From positions 1 through 64,000 of the forward strand of contig JAAZAV010000023.1 of the NCBI GenBank assembly GCA_012514145.1: DNA of 64,000 nt, in the 5' to 3' direction. This document shows positions 1-8,902 of the stretch, piece by piece. The notes under the pieces were generated by a model. The model was not told the DNA's origin, searched no databases, and saw nothing but the letters and a program-made list of their open reading frames with translations. How positions within the stretch are numbered: the stretch's first letter is position 1; each line of letters begins with the position of its first letter. Position numbers and translations under genes: made by a program. The stretch comes from Clostridiales bacterium. Its GTDB lineage: Bacteria > Bacillota > Clostridia > Oscillospirales > CAG-272.

Positions 1-117
1 ATATCTTCTCACCTGTATCCTACAGAATCAACCTCGTCAGACCTGCGATAAAATAACAGGCAATAAGAATTAACACCCGACATCTTCTGAACTGTTCCGA
101 CAGAAAATGATGATGTA

Positions 118-157
118 AAACCGGCGCTCCCGTGCAAACGGGGGCGCCGTGTTTTTA
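118..157 (+). terminator. Rho-independent terminator of an upstream gene
   Basis: An 11-bp GC-rich stem (122-132 with 139-149, one G-U pair) and a 6-nt loop are followed by a T-rich run and preceded by A residues. It probably ends a gene lying left of the window. Bases 1-117 could contain the tail of that gene, but three short frames are open and I cannot choose between them. Confidence 0.75.
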
Positions 158-219
158 TTTTACATCCCAAACCGGAAACGGATAATCCGATACCCCGCCG
201 CCGAAAACGCAAAACGGTG

Positions 220-248
220 TTTACATATGTGATCCGGCGGTGTATAAT
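220..248 (+). promoter_or_regulatory. Sigma-A promoter of the first SBP operon
   Basis: TTTACA (220-225), a 17-nt spacer and a perfect TATAAT (243-248) lie about 27 bases before the ATG at 275, so the 5' leader is very short. Confidence 0.75.
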
Positions 249-274
249 GAGAGTATGAAGGGGGTATTTACCTT

Positions 275-1774
275 ATGAAAAACTATAATTATCCAAGCAT
301 AAGCACACGGATTGCCGCTGTACTTCTTCTGTTCTGTTTTGCTCTGGGACTGGCGGCATGCGGCGGAGGAGGTTCGGGGGGTTCTCCCGATACCCTTCCC
401 GCCGCGAGCGATACCGCCGACAGCGTACCCGACGCCGGAGCGGCAGAAACCCGCACGCCGCTGAAAGCCCCGGTAAAAGATTTCGGCGGATATGAGTACC
501 GCATACTCGAATATAAGCAGACCGAAACGGGACACCGTCAGTTTCTCGATTTCGGCTGGAGCAGCGATCGGGCGGGGGATCTCATCAACGACGCGGTCTA
601 TCAGCGCAACAGCGTGGTTGAAGAGCGGCTGAACATTGAAGTTAAGTGCGTTGAGGTTGCCAACGTCAACAGCAACGCACGGACAGCCATACTTGCCGGC
701 TCGGACGAATTCGACATGGCAATGGACTATATTAACCTCGCTCTTGCGATGGCTCAGCAGGGGATGCTTATTGACCTGTATGACGTGGACATTATATCTC
801 TCTCGGAGGACTGGTGGGATCAGGCGGCAATACGCGATCTTGCCGTCGGCGGCAGGATGTACTGCGCCACCGGCGACATCACCATGGCGGACGAGGAGTT
901 GAATTACTGTATATTCGCCAACAAAACCGTGTGGAACGAATACGATGTGGGCGACCTCTACGGTATCGCGCGGGACGGCAAATGGTGCCTTGACATCATG
1001 TATAACGCGGCAAAGGATGTCACCCGCGACCTTAACGGCGACGGCGTACTGGACGAGCATGACGTTTACGGAATCCTCACCTCGGTGAGCGTCTCCAATC
1101 TCTGGTTCTTCTCTGCCGGAGGACGCGCCGCCGAGCTTGACGCCGACGGCATACCGGTACTGGTGCTGAATACGCCCAAGAATATCGAACGTATTGAAGC
1201 CCTGCATAAACTCTTCAATGACACCGAGGTGCTGCTTGAGTGCACCAGGTGCTCAAACACGTGGAAGACATTCAACGAGATGCTGATGGAGGACCGCGCC
1301 CTATTCCGTGCGGGCTCGGTTTATAACATCCAGCAATATCGCGGCATGGTGAACGATTTCGGAATCCTCCCGTACCCGAAACTGGACGAGGCGCAGGAGA
1401 ATTATCAGCACCTCATAGCAACCAACAATTTCTGCGCGTCGGTAACTCTGCCGGTAACCACAAAGGACCTCGACCTCAATGGTATTATTTTGGAGTATTT
1501 AGCCTATGAGTCGAAGGAGACAATCACCAAGGCATACTACGACATCAACCTCTACACAAAGGTCTCCCGTGACGAGGATTCGGGTGATATGTTCGACATC
1601 ATCTTCGCCACGAAGCTCTACGACATAGGCAAGGTATTCAACTGGGGCGGTCTGGAAGCTATAATCAACCAATCGATTGGCAGCGGCGATTTTGCCTCCC
1701 GCTATTCCGCCGCCGAAAGCAGAATGTTATCAGAACTCGAAGCCTCCTACGAGTATTTTGCGGGTTTGGAGTGA
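275..1774 (+). CDS. Extracellular solute-binding lipoprotein, paralog 1
   Basis: This 499-residue surface lipoprotein is predicted to bind a sugar or oligosaccharide for an ABC importer; the ligand is unknown. A lipoprotein signal ends in LAAC with the acylated Cys at about residue 29, followed by a Gly/Ser-rich linker. Family blocks are visible in order: a DFGG strand near residue 69, an NDAVYQRN block, a WWD block, a DxNxDG calcium-loop-like motif starting near residue 252, an FGILPYPK-DEAQ block near 361 and an F-WGG block near the C-terminus. An AGGGGG-type ribosome site precedes the ATG. It is the first of two tandem SBP genes, with no permease or ATPase beside it. SBP fold is confident; substrate is not assignable. 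Confidence 0.9.
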   Translation: MKNYNYPSISTRIAAVLLLFCFALGLAACGGGGSGGSPDTLPAASDTADSVPDAGAAETRTPLKAPVKDFGGYEYRILEYKQTETGHRQFLDFGWSSDRAGDLINDAVYQRNSVVEERLNIEVKCVEVANVNSNARTAILAGSDEFDMAMDYINLALAMAQQGMLIDLYDVDIISLSEDWWDQAAIRDLAVGGRMYCATGDITMADEELNYCIFANKTVWNEYDVGDLYGIARDGKWCLDIMYNAAKDVTRDLNGDGVLDEHDVYGILTSVSVSNLWFFSAGGRAAELDADGIPVLVLNTPKNIERIEALHKLFNDTEVLLECTRCSNTWKTFNEMLMEDRALFRAGSVYNIQQYRGMVNDFGILPYPKLDEAQENYQHLIATNNFCASVTLPVTTKDLDLNGIILEYLAYESKETITKAYYDINLYTKVSRDEDSGDMFDIIFATKLYDIGKVFNWGGLEAIINQSIGSGDFASRYSAAESRMLSELEASYEYFAGLE

Positions 1775-1807
1775 TGAGTGATTGAGTGATAAAGAGAGGT
1801 GTATATC

Positions 1808-3274
1808 ATGAAGCGAACAATTTCCGCACTGTTGGCCGTTCTTACGCTGGTTGCGCTGTTTTCGGCGTGCGGAGGCGGTTCGGGCGGCGGTGAGAGCAAT
1901 GAAAGCGGCAACACAACGGCTGTTACAGCCGATGCCGGGGGCGAAACAGCAGAATCAACCCGGGCAATGCACGGCGTACCCGATGCGCTGGACTTTGACG
2001 GCGGCGAATACCGCATATTGATTCCTATATTATGGCAGGGATATGCTTATTACTTCTTCGCCGAAGAGCTGAACGGCGACGTTATGAACGACGCCCTCTT
2101 CGACAGGCAACGAACCGTTGAGGAAGCTCTCAACATAAAAATGGCGAAGGTCGAGGTAGGCTCGATAATCGATGTTCCGGCTGCGGTTCAGAAGACGGTG
2201 CTGGCGGGGGAGGATGCCTACGACTGCGCCCTTTTCCACTGCATAAGCGGCATATCCGACGCGGCATCAAACGGCTATCTATACAACCTGGACACACTGC
2301 CCCATATCGACATGGCCGCCGAATGGTGGAACACCGAGCAGATGGGCGTGCTTCGGCTGGGCAAGAAAACATATTACGCGGTGAACGACTATATGATCCC
2401 CTGCCCGTATCTCATAAATTTCAACCGCAACATGGTAAAGGATTACGGGCTTGATGACCCGTATGAACTGACCTTCGCGGGGGAGTGGCTGCTTGATGAC
2501 TTTGCCGAGATGTGCCGGGCGGTATCGGGCGACGCGGACGGCAGCGGCACTTATGACATAAACGACCGCTACGGGGTCACCGGCAGCGACGCCTCGCTTT
2601 ACATCAGCTTCGTGCCCGGCGCGGGGCAGTTTATGACCGACCGCGACGCGGACGGCAAGGTTCAAATGGCGCTGAATACCGAGCGCATGGTGAAACTGGT
2701 GGAGCTGTTCGCCGGACTTATGACCGAAAACTGCGTCATGTACCCATATAACAAGGAGCTGAACCTCGATACCGGCAGACTGCTGTTTGAATTAGGTTCG
2801 CTGTCGACCGCGGAAGTCATGCGCGAATACGATGTGGCGATAGGCTTCCTGCCCTTCCCGAAATATGACGAGAGCCAGGATGATTACCACACTCTTGACT
2901 GGGGAGGGCTGATGGCTGTGCCGCTGACTATAGGCAATCCCGAACTGGTGGGCGCCGCAATGGAGCTGATGGCATATGAAGCCGAGAACGGTGTCATTCC
3001 CACATATTATGACACAGTTTTGTCGGGCAAGATGGCGCGGGACGAGAATGCCGAGAGGGTACTTGATATACTCTTCGATACGATATGCTACGAGATAGGC
3101 GGCAATTACTTCGGCTTCGCGGCGGGCTTCGGCGATCTCTTCTACACTCTGCCGCGGCTGTCGCTGGAAAAGAAGTCAACCGACTTCGCCTCCTGGTATT
3201 CGGCAAGAGAGGCAACCGCCGTCGGCGTGATAGACAAATTCTATACGGCTCTTGAGGCTTCCGAGGCGGAGTAA
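1808..3274 (+). CDS. Extracellular solute-binding lipoprotein, paralog 2
   Basis: A 488-residue lipoprotein of the same family as the gene just upstream, separated by about 30 bases and very likely co-transcribed. The ATG at 1808 is preferred over a GTG nine bases earlier because GAGAGG sits 8 bases before it. The signal peptide ends FSAC with Cys at residue 21. A DADGSG loop near residue 242 is a variant of the calcium-loop motif of the other copies. The F-I-P-PK-DESQ block is present (GFLPFPKYDESQ). Sequence between blocks is well diverged from paralog 1, so the pair is an old duplication rather than a recent one. Two different SBPs in one transcript could bind different ligands or different parts of one glycan. 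Confidence 0.88.
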   Translation: MKRTISALLAVLTLVALFSACGGGSGGGESNESGNTTAVTADAGGETAESTRAMHGVPDALDFDGGEYRILIPILWQGYAYYFFAEELNGDVMNDALFDRQRTVEEALNIKMAKVEVGSIIDVPAAVQKTVLAGEDAYDCALFHCISGISDAASNGYLYNLDTLPHIDMAAEWWNTEQMGVLRLGKKTYYAVNDYMIPCPYLINFNRNMVKDYGLDDPYELTFAGEWLLDDFAEMCRAVSGDADGSGTYDINDRYGVTGSDASLYISFVPGAGQFMTDRDADGKVQMALNTERMVKLVELFAGLMTENCVMYPYNKELNLDTGRLLFELGSLSTAEVMREYDVAIGFLPFPKYDESQDDYHTLDWGGLMAVPLTIGNPELVGAAMELMAYEAENGVIPTYYDTVLSGKMARDENAERVLDILFDTICYEIGGNYFGFAAGFGDLFYTLPRLSLEKKSTDFASWYSAREATAVGVIDKFYTALEASEAE

Positions 3275-3298
3275 CATTCAACAGGCAATAAAAATCAT

Positions 3299-3336
3299 CC
3301 GACCGGCGATTTATATTCATCGCCGGTCGGTATTTT
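3299..3336 (+). terminator. Rho-independent terminator after the tandem SBP genes
   Basis: A perfect 12-bp stem (3299-3310 with 3319-3330) with an 8-nt loop is followed by a T-rich stretch. It separates the rightward SBP pair from the leftward gene at 3435. Confidence 0.85.
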
Positions 3337-3434
3337 ATGTCGTTATGTTGTTATACAGGCGCCTATACACATCTGTTTCGGGAGTGTCTGCTCAAATCGG
3401 AGACGGCGCGCGTTCATTCGCATGCGATTTACCC

Positions 3435-4325
3435 CTATCTTACCCGCCCCTGTTCGTCGTGGAAGAATATCCCGTAGCCAGAGCCGGCGGGCTTGCCCGA
3501 GAGCAGCCATTTCTTATAGGCGCGGCGAAGCCCGGTATCCTCGGGCCACTGCTCGAGAGGCAGTTTTGAGGCAGGACCGAACACGCGCCAGGCATTGCCG
3601 AATGTCTCGGAGGTGGAGGAGCTTATCATATCGAAGTCGTCGATGAAGCCGACGATATTTGATGTTTGGGGCAGCATCTCCTTGTGAGCGGGGTAGAGCA
3701 GCCAGGAGGAGCAGGAGATCGGAACCACGCCGTTCCAATTCAAACGTTCGCGGTTGAACTCATACGCGCGGCGGTAGGAGTCATGGCGCAGTTCGCGGGT
3801 CAGAGGGCCGGAGGAGGGAATGTGTATGCGCAGCGCCGGCTCGCCCTTGCGGATAACATGACCGCCCCGTTCGTATATCTCGCCGTCAAAGGCGGAGTAG
3901 TCGTACTGCAGCCGTCCGTGGGCGAAGCGGGTCAGATGATAGAAGGGCGCGTGCCAGGCGGCCGCCGAGGTGCCCCAGATACCGTCATTGGCGCGGCATT
4001 CCTCCAGCTTGCAGCGGTAGTCTACCGTCATGAACCAGAAAAGCTCCTCGTCTATATTGTTGGCGCGGTATTTGTCGAGCAGCAGTTCCGAGGCATTGAG
4101 GTAAAACGCCAGATAAAGCGAATACTTATAAACCCCGAATTCGGGCGACATGGAGTCGAGAACGGCGATAAGTTCCGAAGAATCCGAGTAATCGTGGTCG
4201 ATAAGACGCCGGCTCAGCGTCTCGTAACGGCTGTCGGCGGCAAGGCGGCGGCAGAGGTCGGTGAGAAATCCCCTCGATTCCTCAGGGAAATTCGCTTTTT
4301 CCATCAGCAGTTCGACGTGTGACAT
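3435..4325 (-). CDS. Acyltransferase-like protein (NAT_N / GNAT_C type)
   Basis: A 296-residue cytoplasmic protein without signal peptide or membrane segments. It resembles Firmicutes proteins annotated as acyltransferase domain-containing, with an N-terminal helical NAT_N-like domain (about 1-130) and a C-terminal GNAT_C-like domain. The region LEECR-NDGIWGTSAAAWHAPFY and the following RFAHGRLQYD are what I recognise. The substrate is unknown. The start is taken at the ATG at 4325 because GGGGAGG lies 7 bases upstream; a TTG 24 bases earlier has no ribosome site. The stop is TAG. It stands alone between two rightward units. The family call comes from memory of the pattern, so it is moderate. 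Confidence 0.6.
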   Translation of the reverse strand: MSHVELLMEKANFPEESRGFLTDLCRRLAADSRYETLSRRLIDHDYSDSSELIAVLDSMSPEFGVYKYSLYLAFYLNASELLLDKYRANNIDEELFWFMTVDYRCKLEECRANDGIWGTSAAAWHAPFYHLTRFAHGRLQYDYSAFDGEIYERGGHVIRKGEPALRIHIPSSGPLTRELRHDSYRRAYEFNRERLNWNGVVPISCSSWLLYPAHKEMLPQTSNIVGFIDDFDMISSSTSETFGNAWRVFGPASKLPLEQWPEDTGLRRAYKKWLLSGKPAGSGYGIFFHDEQGRVR

Positions 4326-4788
4326 ATATTTCCTCCCCGGTTGGGTCAAATTTCATTTGATACCGCCATATTTGCGGAGCGCTCATTTGTAAATAACTTT
4401 GATATTATTCGCAGAATAACGCAAAGGACAGCGTAATTCCGACAAGGCAGCTGCAGCAGTCGCAGGCAGTCTTTACCGTACCGATCTTGAAGCCGTAACG
4501 GCGGGATACCTTATTACATCTGTTTCTCACCGTGCGCCGGCATTATACCACAGACGACTGATTTTTTCAAGTGGAACAATTAATATGCCACCCGCCCGCC
4601 GATGCGGATTTCGTTCTCGCCCGACCCGAAAGAAGGAAAGGACCTTTTTTGAAATCAGCCATTTTTATATCTATTGTCCATGCCTGCCTTTCATGTTGTT
4701 TTGCCGTTATAACATCATGACCGTTGCCCGAATGCAACAGCATCTGCGGATTTTTGCCGTCTCCACATGTTGCGGCACGACACACGCC
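4326..4788. other. Intergenic region between divergent genes
   Basis: About 460 bases separate the leftward acyltransferase-like gene from the promoter of the rightward transporter. I see no convincing ORF, RNA gene, repeat or strong hairpin, and no clear leftward promoter for the gene at 4325. Confidence 0.5.
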
Positions 4789-4817
4789 TTGACATCGAAC
4801 GCGTGATTGGCTATAAT
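4789..4817 (+). promoter_or_regulatory. Consensus sigma-A promoter of the DMT transporter
   Basis: A perfect TTGACA (4789-4794), a 17-nt spacer and a perfect TATAAT (4812-4817) lie 44 bases before the start codon. Confidence 0.85.
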
Positions 4818-4861
4818 ACACGAACACAAGCCTGTATAATGAAAATCGGACATATATATAA

Positions 4862-5821
4862 ATGAATATAAAACTGAAAAAAGCCCTCCCCGCGCTCTCG
4901 CTGATAAGCGCCCTGTTCTGGGGTCTCTCCTATCCGCTGGTGAAGATGAATCAGACGGCGTTCGGCGCTTCGGACATCCCCTCGCTGATGCTCATAGCCG
5001 GCATCCGCTTTATAATCTCCGGCGGCATAATCGCGGTATGGAACCTTTTCCGGCACCGTAAAAATCCCGCAATACCCGCATACCCCGGAAGGGGCAGCAT
5101 ATGGCATGTGCTCATCCTCGCCCTCACCATGACGGCGGTGCACTATCTCTTTATGTATATGGGGCTGGGCATCTGCACCGGTTCGAAAAGCTCGATAATA
5201 AAGCAGACCAGCGTGCTGATAGTCATATTCCTGTCGGGGCTGTTCTTCCCGGAGGACAAACTGAACCTGCCTAAGGTTGCGGGATGTCTGTTGGGCTTCG
5301 CCGGGGTAGTGGTCTGCAGTATGCCGCTGTCCGACTTCGATTTCGTGCCTGCCGGAGATATACCCATCTTTCTCGCGGCCGTCTCGGTAGCCGCGGGCGA
5401 CCTTTATTCCAAGCGCGCCACCCGCAGTATAGACCCCATATTCCTCTCGGGCTGGCAGCAGCTCGCAGGCGGAATTATTCTCACCGCCGCCGGACTGATT
5501 GCCGGGGCGGCAGGGGGCAAATTGCCGAAACTCACCGTAACACCCTACGCGGTGGGAGTGCTGCTGGCGGTATGCGGCGCTTCGATTGTCGCCTACACCC
5601 TCTACATGGTGCTGACAAAGTACTGCGATCTGTCAAAGCTCTCTATGTTCAAGCTCACCATCCCGGTTTTCTCGGTGCTCACCTCCGGACTTCTGCTGGG
5701 TGAGGATATGACAAAGCCCCAGTACTGGGCGTCTATCCTGCTGGTTTCAGCCGGCGTGGTCATTGCCAACCTGAGCATACGCCCCCCCGGCAGCCACTCC
5801 CGAGCCGGCTTCGGCGGATAA
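4862..5821 (+). CDS. DMT-superfamily transporter (EamA family)
   Basis: A 319-residue polytopic membrane protein with about ten hydrophobic segments arranged as two EamA repeats. The first repeat begins with SALFWGLSYPLVK, the EamA N-terminal signature, and the second begins near residue 160. Such proteins export amino acids or other small metabolites; this substrate cannot be inferred. The ribosome binding site is weak: the bases before the ATG are AT-rich, with no clear AGGAGG, although the promoter upstream is a consensus match. The gene is monocistronic and followed by a terminator. The last 15 residues are hydrophilic and probably cytoplasmic. Confidence 0.85.
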   Translation: MNIKLKKALPALSLISALFWGLSYPLVKMNQTAFGASDIPSLMLIAGIRFIISGGIIAVWNLFRHRKNPAIPAYPGRGSIWHVLILALTMTAVHYLFMYMGLGICTGSKSSIIKQTSVLIVIFLSGLFFPEDKLNLPKVAGCLLGFAGVVVCSMPLSDFDFVPAGDIPIFLAAVSVAAGDLYSKRATRSIDPIFLSGWQQLAGGIILTAAGLIAGAAGGKLPKLTVTPYAVGVLLAVCGASIVAYTLYMVLTKYCDLSKLSMFKLTIPVFSVLTSGLLLGEDMTKPQYWASILLVSAGVVIANLSIRPPGSHSRAGFGG

Positions 5822-5836
5822 AGGATGATAAAATGA

Positions 5837-5877
5837 TAAGCCTCTCCGACGCGGATAATTTCCGCCGGGGAGGCTTA
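5837..5877. terminator. Bidirectional terminator between convergent genes
   Basis: Stem arms starting TAAGCCTC and ending GAGGCTTA, with G-U pairs and a small bulge, lie between the ends of the rightward transporter and the leftward oxidoreductase. Confidence 0.65.
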
Positions 5878-5905
5878 ATATATGTGTTTGTGTTGCCGGT
5901 TAGGA

Positions 5906-7213
5906 TTACACCGGATACGCACCTGCAGCCGACAGCCGTTCGCGCAGTTCGCCGCATAGCGAGGCGGAGGAACCGATGTCCGCGGCGGAGCAGCCTTTAT
6001 CCAGAGCCAGCGCAGCGGCAATGCCTGCAGCCTGACCCGTGAGATAACAGCAGGGAATGACCCGCGCCGAAGCCTGCATGGCACGGTCGGAGCCTATACA
6101 GCGTCCGGCGGTCAGCAGATTATCGAAGCCGACAGGCAGAAGGCAGCCGTAGGGAATACCGTAGGACTCGCCGTCGCCGTGACGGATGTTCACTGATTTG
6201 GCGAAGCCGCGCATTCCCTCCTCATCGGCGGTCATGGGATGGATATCAACAGGGTAGGAATAGCGTCCGATTTCGTCCGGCCAGACATAGCCGTCGGAGA
6301 AATGGTCGGCGGTCAGCGTTTTGACACAGCGCACCCGCCAGGACTCGCGGATACCCAAGAAGTCGGCAGTGCGCAGCAGTACCACAGATTCGCAGCCCTC
6401 CACATAGTCCCGATAGTATCGCTCATATTCGGCGAGACTGCGGCGGCCGAGGAGCAGCGCATCGGTGATGCTTTCACTGGTGCGGTCGTCGGCGGCAAAG
6501 ACATGCCCCACATTGCCGCCGCCCACCCCCGCATCGGGATAGTTGGGCTTGATCCCCGGGAGCATGGTGTCAAACTCGGAGAGTACACCGTCGCTGTAAG
6601 CTTGCCTCAGGTAAGCCCCGTCGGCGCGTTTACGATCGAAGTCCACGCCGCCCCAGAGACTGCATAACGTGGCGGGCATGGTGATTCCGCCCTCATCTCC
6701 CCAGTCGCACCCGGCACCCGCAAGCCGGCATAGGGCAGCCGAACCGGTGCAGTCGATATACACCTTTGCGGATACGGCAAAAAGCCCCTCCTGACCCGAG
6801 AAAATCGCGCCGGTAATATGTCCGCCTGACATTATTACATCGGTGAGCCGGGTGCATAGCAGCAGTTTTACCCCGGCTTCGGTCACCGTATTGTCGTACC
6901 AGCGCTTGAGCGGTTCGGGCTTTGTCACCTGCCAGACGCGGCGGTAGGCGCATTCTCCGAAAAGCGAGTCGTGCAGCTCGCGCCCGAAGCCGCCGGAGAG
7001 GAAATGAACGCCGTCGTCGAAGTTCATTATCTCGGGCACCATGGCAAGCACGCTTGCGCCGCCAAGTGAGCCGGTCTGCTCGGTTAATATGACCGACGCC
7101 CCCTGACGGGCACACATGACCGCCGCGGCGATACCCGCGGGACCTCCTCCGGTAACCAACACGCCGCACTCGTATTTTACCGGAATCTCCCGGGAATAAG
7201 CAATAGTTTTCAT
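5906..7213 (-). CDS. FAD-dependent oxidoreductase
   Basis: A 435-residue flavoprotein with an N-terminal Rossmann motif GGGPAG at residues 22-27, preceded by a hydrophobic strand and followed by the acidic end of strand 2 (ILTE). The C-terminal part has the second FAD-contact block NLLTAGRCIGSD and the helix GQAAGIAAALA. This matches the FAD_oxidored (PF12831) type, found in bacterial polysaccharide-utilisation regions and believed to oxidise sugar-like substrates, although few have been characterised. It lies 42 bases behind the SBP gene at 7256-8725 and is probably its second cistron. The ribosome site (AAGAAATAAG) is poor, which suggests coupling to the upstream gene. Confidence 0.82.
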   Translation of the reverse strand: MKTIAYSREIPVKYECGVLVTGGGPAGIAAAVMCARQGASVILTEQTGSLGGASVLAMVPEIMNFDDGVHFLSGGFGRELHDSLFGECAYRRVWQVTKPEPLKRWYDNTVTEAGVKLLLCTRLTDVIMSGGHITGAIFSGQEGLFAVSAKVYIDCTGSAALCRLAGAGCDWGDEGGITMPATLCSLWGGVDFDRKRADGAYLRQAYSDGVLSEFDTMLPGIKPNYPDAGVGGGNVGHVFAADDRTSESITDALLLGRRSLAEYERYYRDYVEGCESVVLLRTADFLGIRESWRVRCVKTLTADHFSDGYVWPDEIGRYSYPVDIHPMTADEEGMRGFAKSVNIRHGDGESYGIPYGCLLPVGFDNLLTAGRCIGSDRAMQASARVIPCCYLTGQAAGIAAALALDKGCSAADIGSSASLCGELRERLSAAGAYPV

Positions 7214-7255
7214 ATTCTTATTTCTTATGCCTCAGATACAATACAGTTTTGCGGC

Positions 7256-8725
7256 TCAGTCAAGCGACAGCCACCCCTCAACGATTTTATCAAAATTGGC
7301 GCTCAGCGATTTCTGCTGTGCCTCAAAGCCCGAGACTACCGGTTTTTTGTTCTGTATACACTGCGCCATGAACTGGGTTATCATAGGATATTCGAAACTG
7401 ACGCTCGAAAGGATAATGTCAAGCATGTCTTTTGTGTCGGCATCCCGGGAATACTTCTCCTTCAGTGCGATCTCGAAATATACGGGCGACAGATCTTTGT
7501 AGCCTGAGATCGAGAGCGTCTCCAGTACCGCGCCGGCAAGGTCAAGGTTTGCGGTGGGTGCGATGCCAAGAACCGTTACATTCTCGAGTATGAATGTGAT
7601 GTAGTTCTCCTGATGGTTGTCGTTCTTTGGCATTGGCAGTACACCGAAATCAAAGTCGCAGTCGCGCAGCTTTTGAGCGGTGGAGAGCACCTGGGGCATG
7701 AAGAGAGTGTTGCCCGCCGACCATATGCGCACCAGATTCTCGGTTGCAACAAGGGCGTTGTTGGCGGTGTCGTTGTAATGATATGTGGCGTCCAGATCGT
7801 TCATGAATCCTTCGACCTTGTTGTATACCTCTAAGTCCCGCTCGCTCAGCGCCTCTTTGAAGCGCAGTACGCCGTCAGCGCCACGTTCGATGTATCGCTG
7901 ACCCATGCCGAAGAGCTGGGCGTTTATCATGTTGTTGTAGGTCAGATAGCCCAGCCGGTCGCCCTCGCTTACATCGCCGCTGCCGTCAAGATCCGAGTAG
8001 GAGTCCTTGACAAGCGCATTTAGCTTATCGAAGGTCCAGGCACCCTTTCTGACATCCTCATATGGCATATCATGCCCCAGGTCTGTAAGCAGATCGCGGT
8101 TAAAGAACATGACGCACATGTTTTCAAGCAGGTTTATTGATGCCGATCCGGCAACCAGATATATGTGCCCGTCGATTGTCAGATTGTCGATATAGCCCTG
8201 CGAATACCAGGGTGAATCGATTGTAATATACTTGTTGCCGATAAGGTTCGAGAAGTAGCCCTCAGCTGACAGTGCAAGGAGATAGTTTGCCGCCGCAGCC
8301 ACCAGCCCGTAGGCGTTGTCGTTGGCGAGTACGCTGCCGGTATAGGTTGACATAAAAGCGGCTTTTGTCGAAAACGAGCCCGACTGAGCAACGTATTCAA
8401 GGTCGGCGTTCAGCAGTTCCTCCGTCTTCAGATTGCGGGCGTAGACGGCATCGTTGACTACTTCGCCGTTTTCGCTTTCGGCGATGAATTCATAATCGAA
8501 CTCTGAGCGCACCAGCATTGTTATCTGCTCACCGCCGAAATCTAATTCCCTAAGTGCCGCATAACTGTCGGCGGTGGTGACCACGGTTGTCTCACACGGA
8601 GCGGCGTCATCAGCGCCGCCAGAATCTGCGGCAATATTGCCGCCGTCCCCCGAACAGCTATGCAGGGCAAATCCCGCAGTTAGAACCATACTCAATGCCA
8701 GTATCAGCGATATAAGACGTTTCAT
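7256..8725 (-). CDS. Extracellular solute-binding lipoprotein, paralog 3
   Basis: A 489-residue member of the SBP family. The signal peptide ends ALHSC with Cys at about residue 24, then a Gly/Asp/Ala-rich linker. It has an LDFGG strand, NDAVYARN, a DLDGSG loop near residue 245 and FGVLPMPKNDNHQ, a variant of the usual DEAQ block. The ribosome site GGAGGG is good. It is first in a leftward unit with the FAD-dependent oxidoreductase and is divergent from the glycosidase-like gene at 8903. The two promoters are about 25 bases apart, so one regulator could control both. Confidence 0.88.
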   Translation of the reverse strand: MKRLISLILALSMVLTAGFALHSCSGDGGNIAADSGGADDAAPCETTVVTTADSYAALRELDFGGEQITMLVRSEFDYEFIAESENGEVVNDAVYARNLKTEELLNADLEYVAQSGSFSTKAAFMSTYTGSVLANDNAYGLVAAAANYLLALSAEGYFSNLIGNKYITIDSPWYSQGYIDNLTIDGHIYLVAGSASINLLENMCVMFFNRDLLTDLGHDMPYEDVRKGAWTFDKLNALVKDSYSDLDGSGDVSEGDRLGYLTYNNMINAQLFGMGQRYIERGADGVLRFKEALSERDLEVYNKVEGFMNDLDATYHYNDTANNALVATENLVRIWSAGNTLFMPQVLSTAQKLRDCDFDFGVLPMPKNDNHQENYITFILENVTVLGIAPTANLDLAGAVLETLSISGYKDLSPVYFEIALKEKYSRDADTKDMLDIILSSVSFEYPMITQFMAQCIQNKKPVVSGFEAQQKSLSANFDKIVEGWLSLD

Positions 8726-8759
8726 AATAATCCCTCCGCTCGGTTTATACTTTGATGTG

Positions 8760-8788
8760 ATTATACCCCAAAGCCACGTTTATGTCCA
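8760..8788 (-). promoter_or_regulatory. Leftward sigma-A promoter of SBP paralog 3
   Basis: Read on the minus strand: TGGACA (8783-8788), a 17-nt spacer and TATAAT (8760-8765). The -35 has one mismatch to consensus. Confidence 0.7.
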
Positions 8789-8812
8789 CCATAAACTTTG
8801 ACAAAAATCGGC

Positions 8813-8841
8813 TTGACGGAAAGAGAAATATGCCATATAAT
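8813..8841 (+). promoter_or_regulatory. Rightward sigma-A promoter of the glycosidase-like gene
   Basis: TTGACG (8813-8818), a 17-nt spacer and TATAAT (8836-8841), back to back with the leftward SBP promoter. The 24-base gap between the two -35 boxes leaves room for a shared operator. Confidence 0.75.
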
Positions 8842-8902
8842 GAAGTCAGGCTCAGAACCATGTACGAAAACACAGAAATACAACAGAGAAAAGGAGCAGG
8901 TT

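Noticed and set aside
9-212. Leftward open frame at the left edge
   Set aside because: It covers a rho-independent terminator, has no ribosome site and encodes an Arg/Ser-rich low-information peptide.
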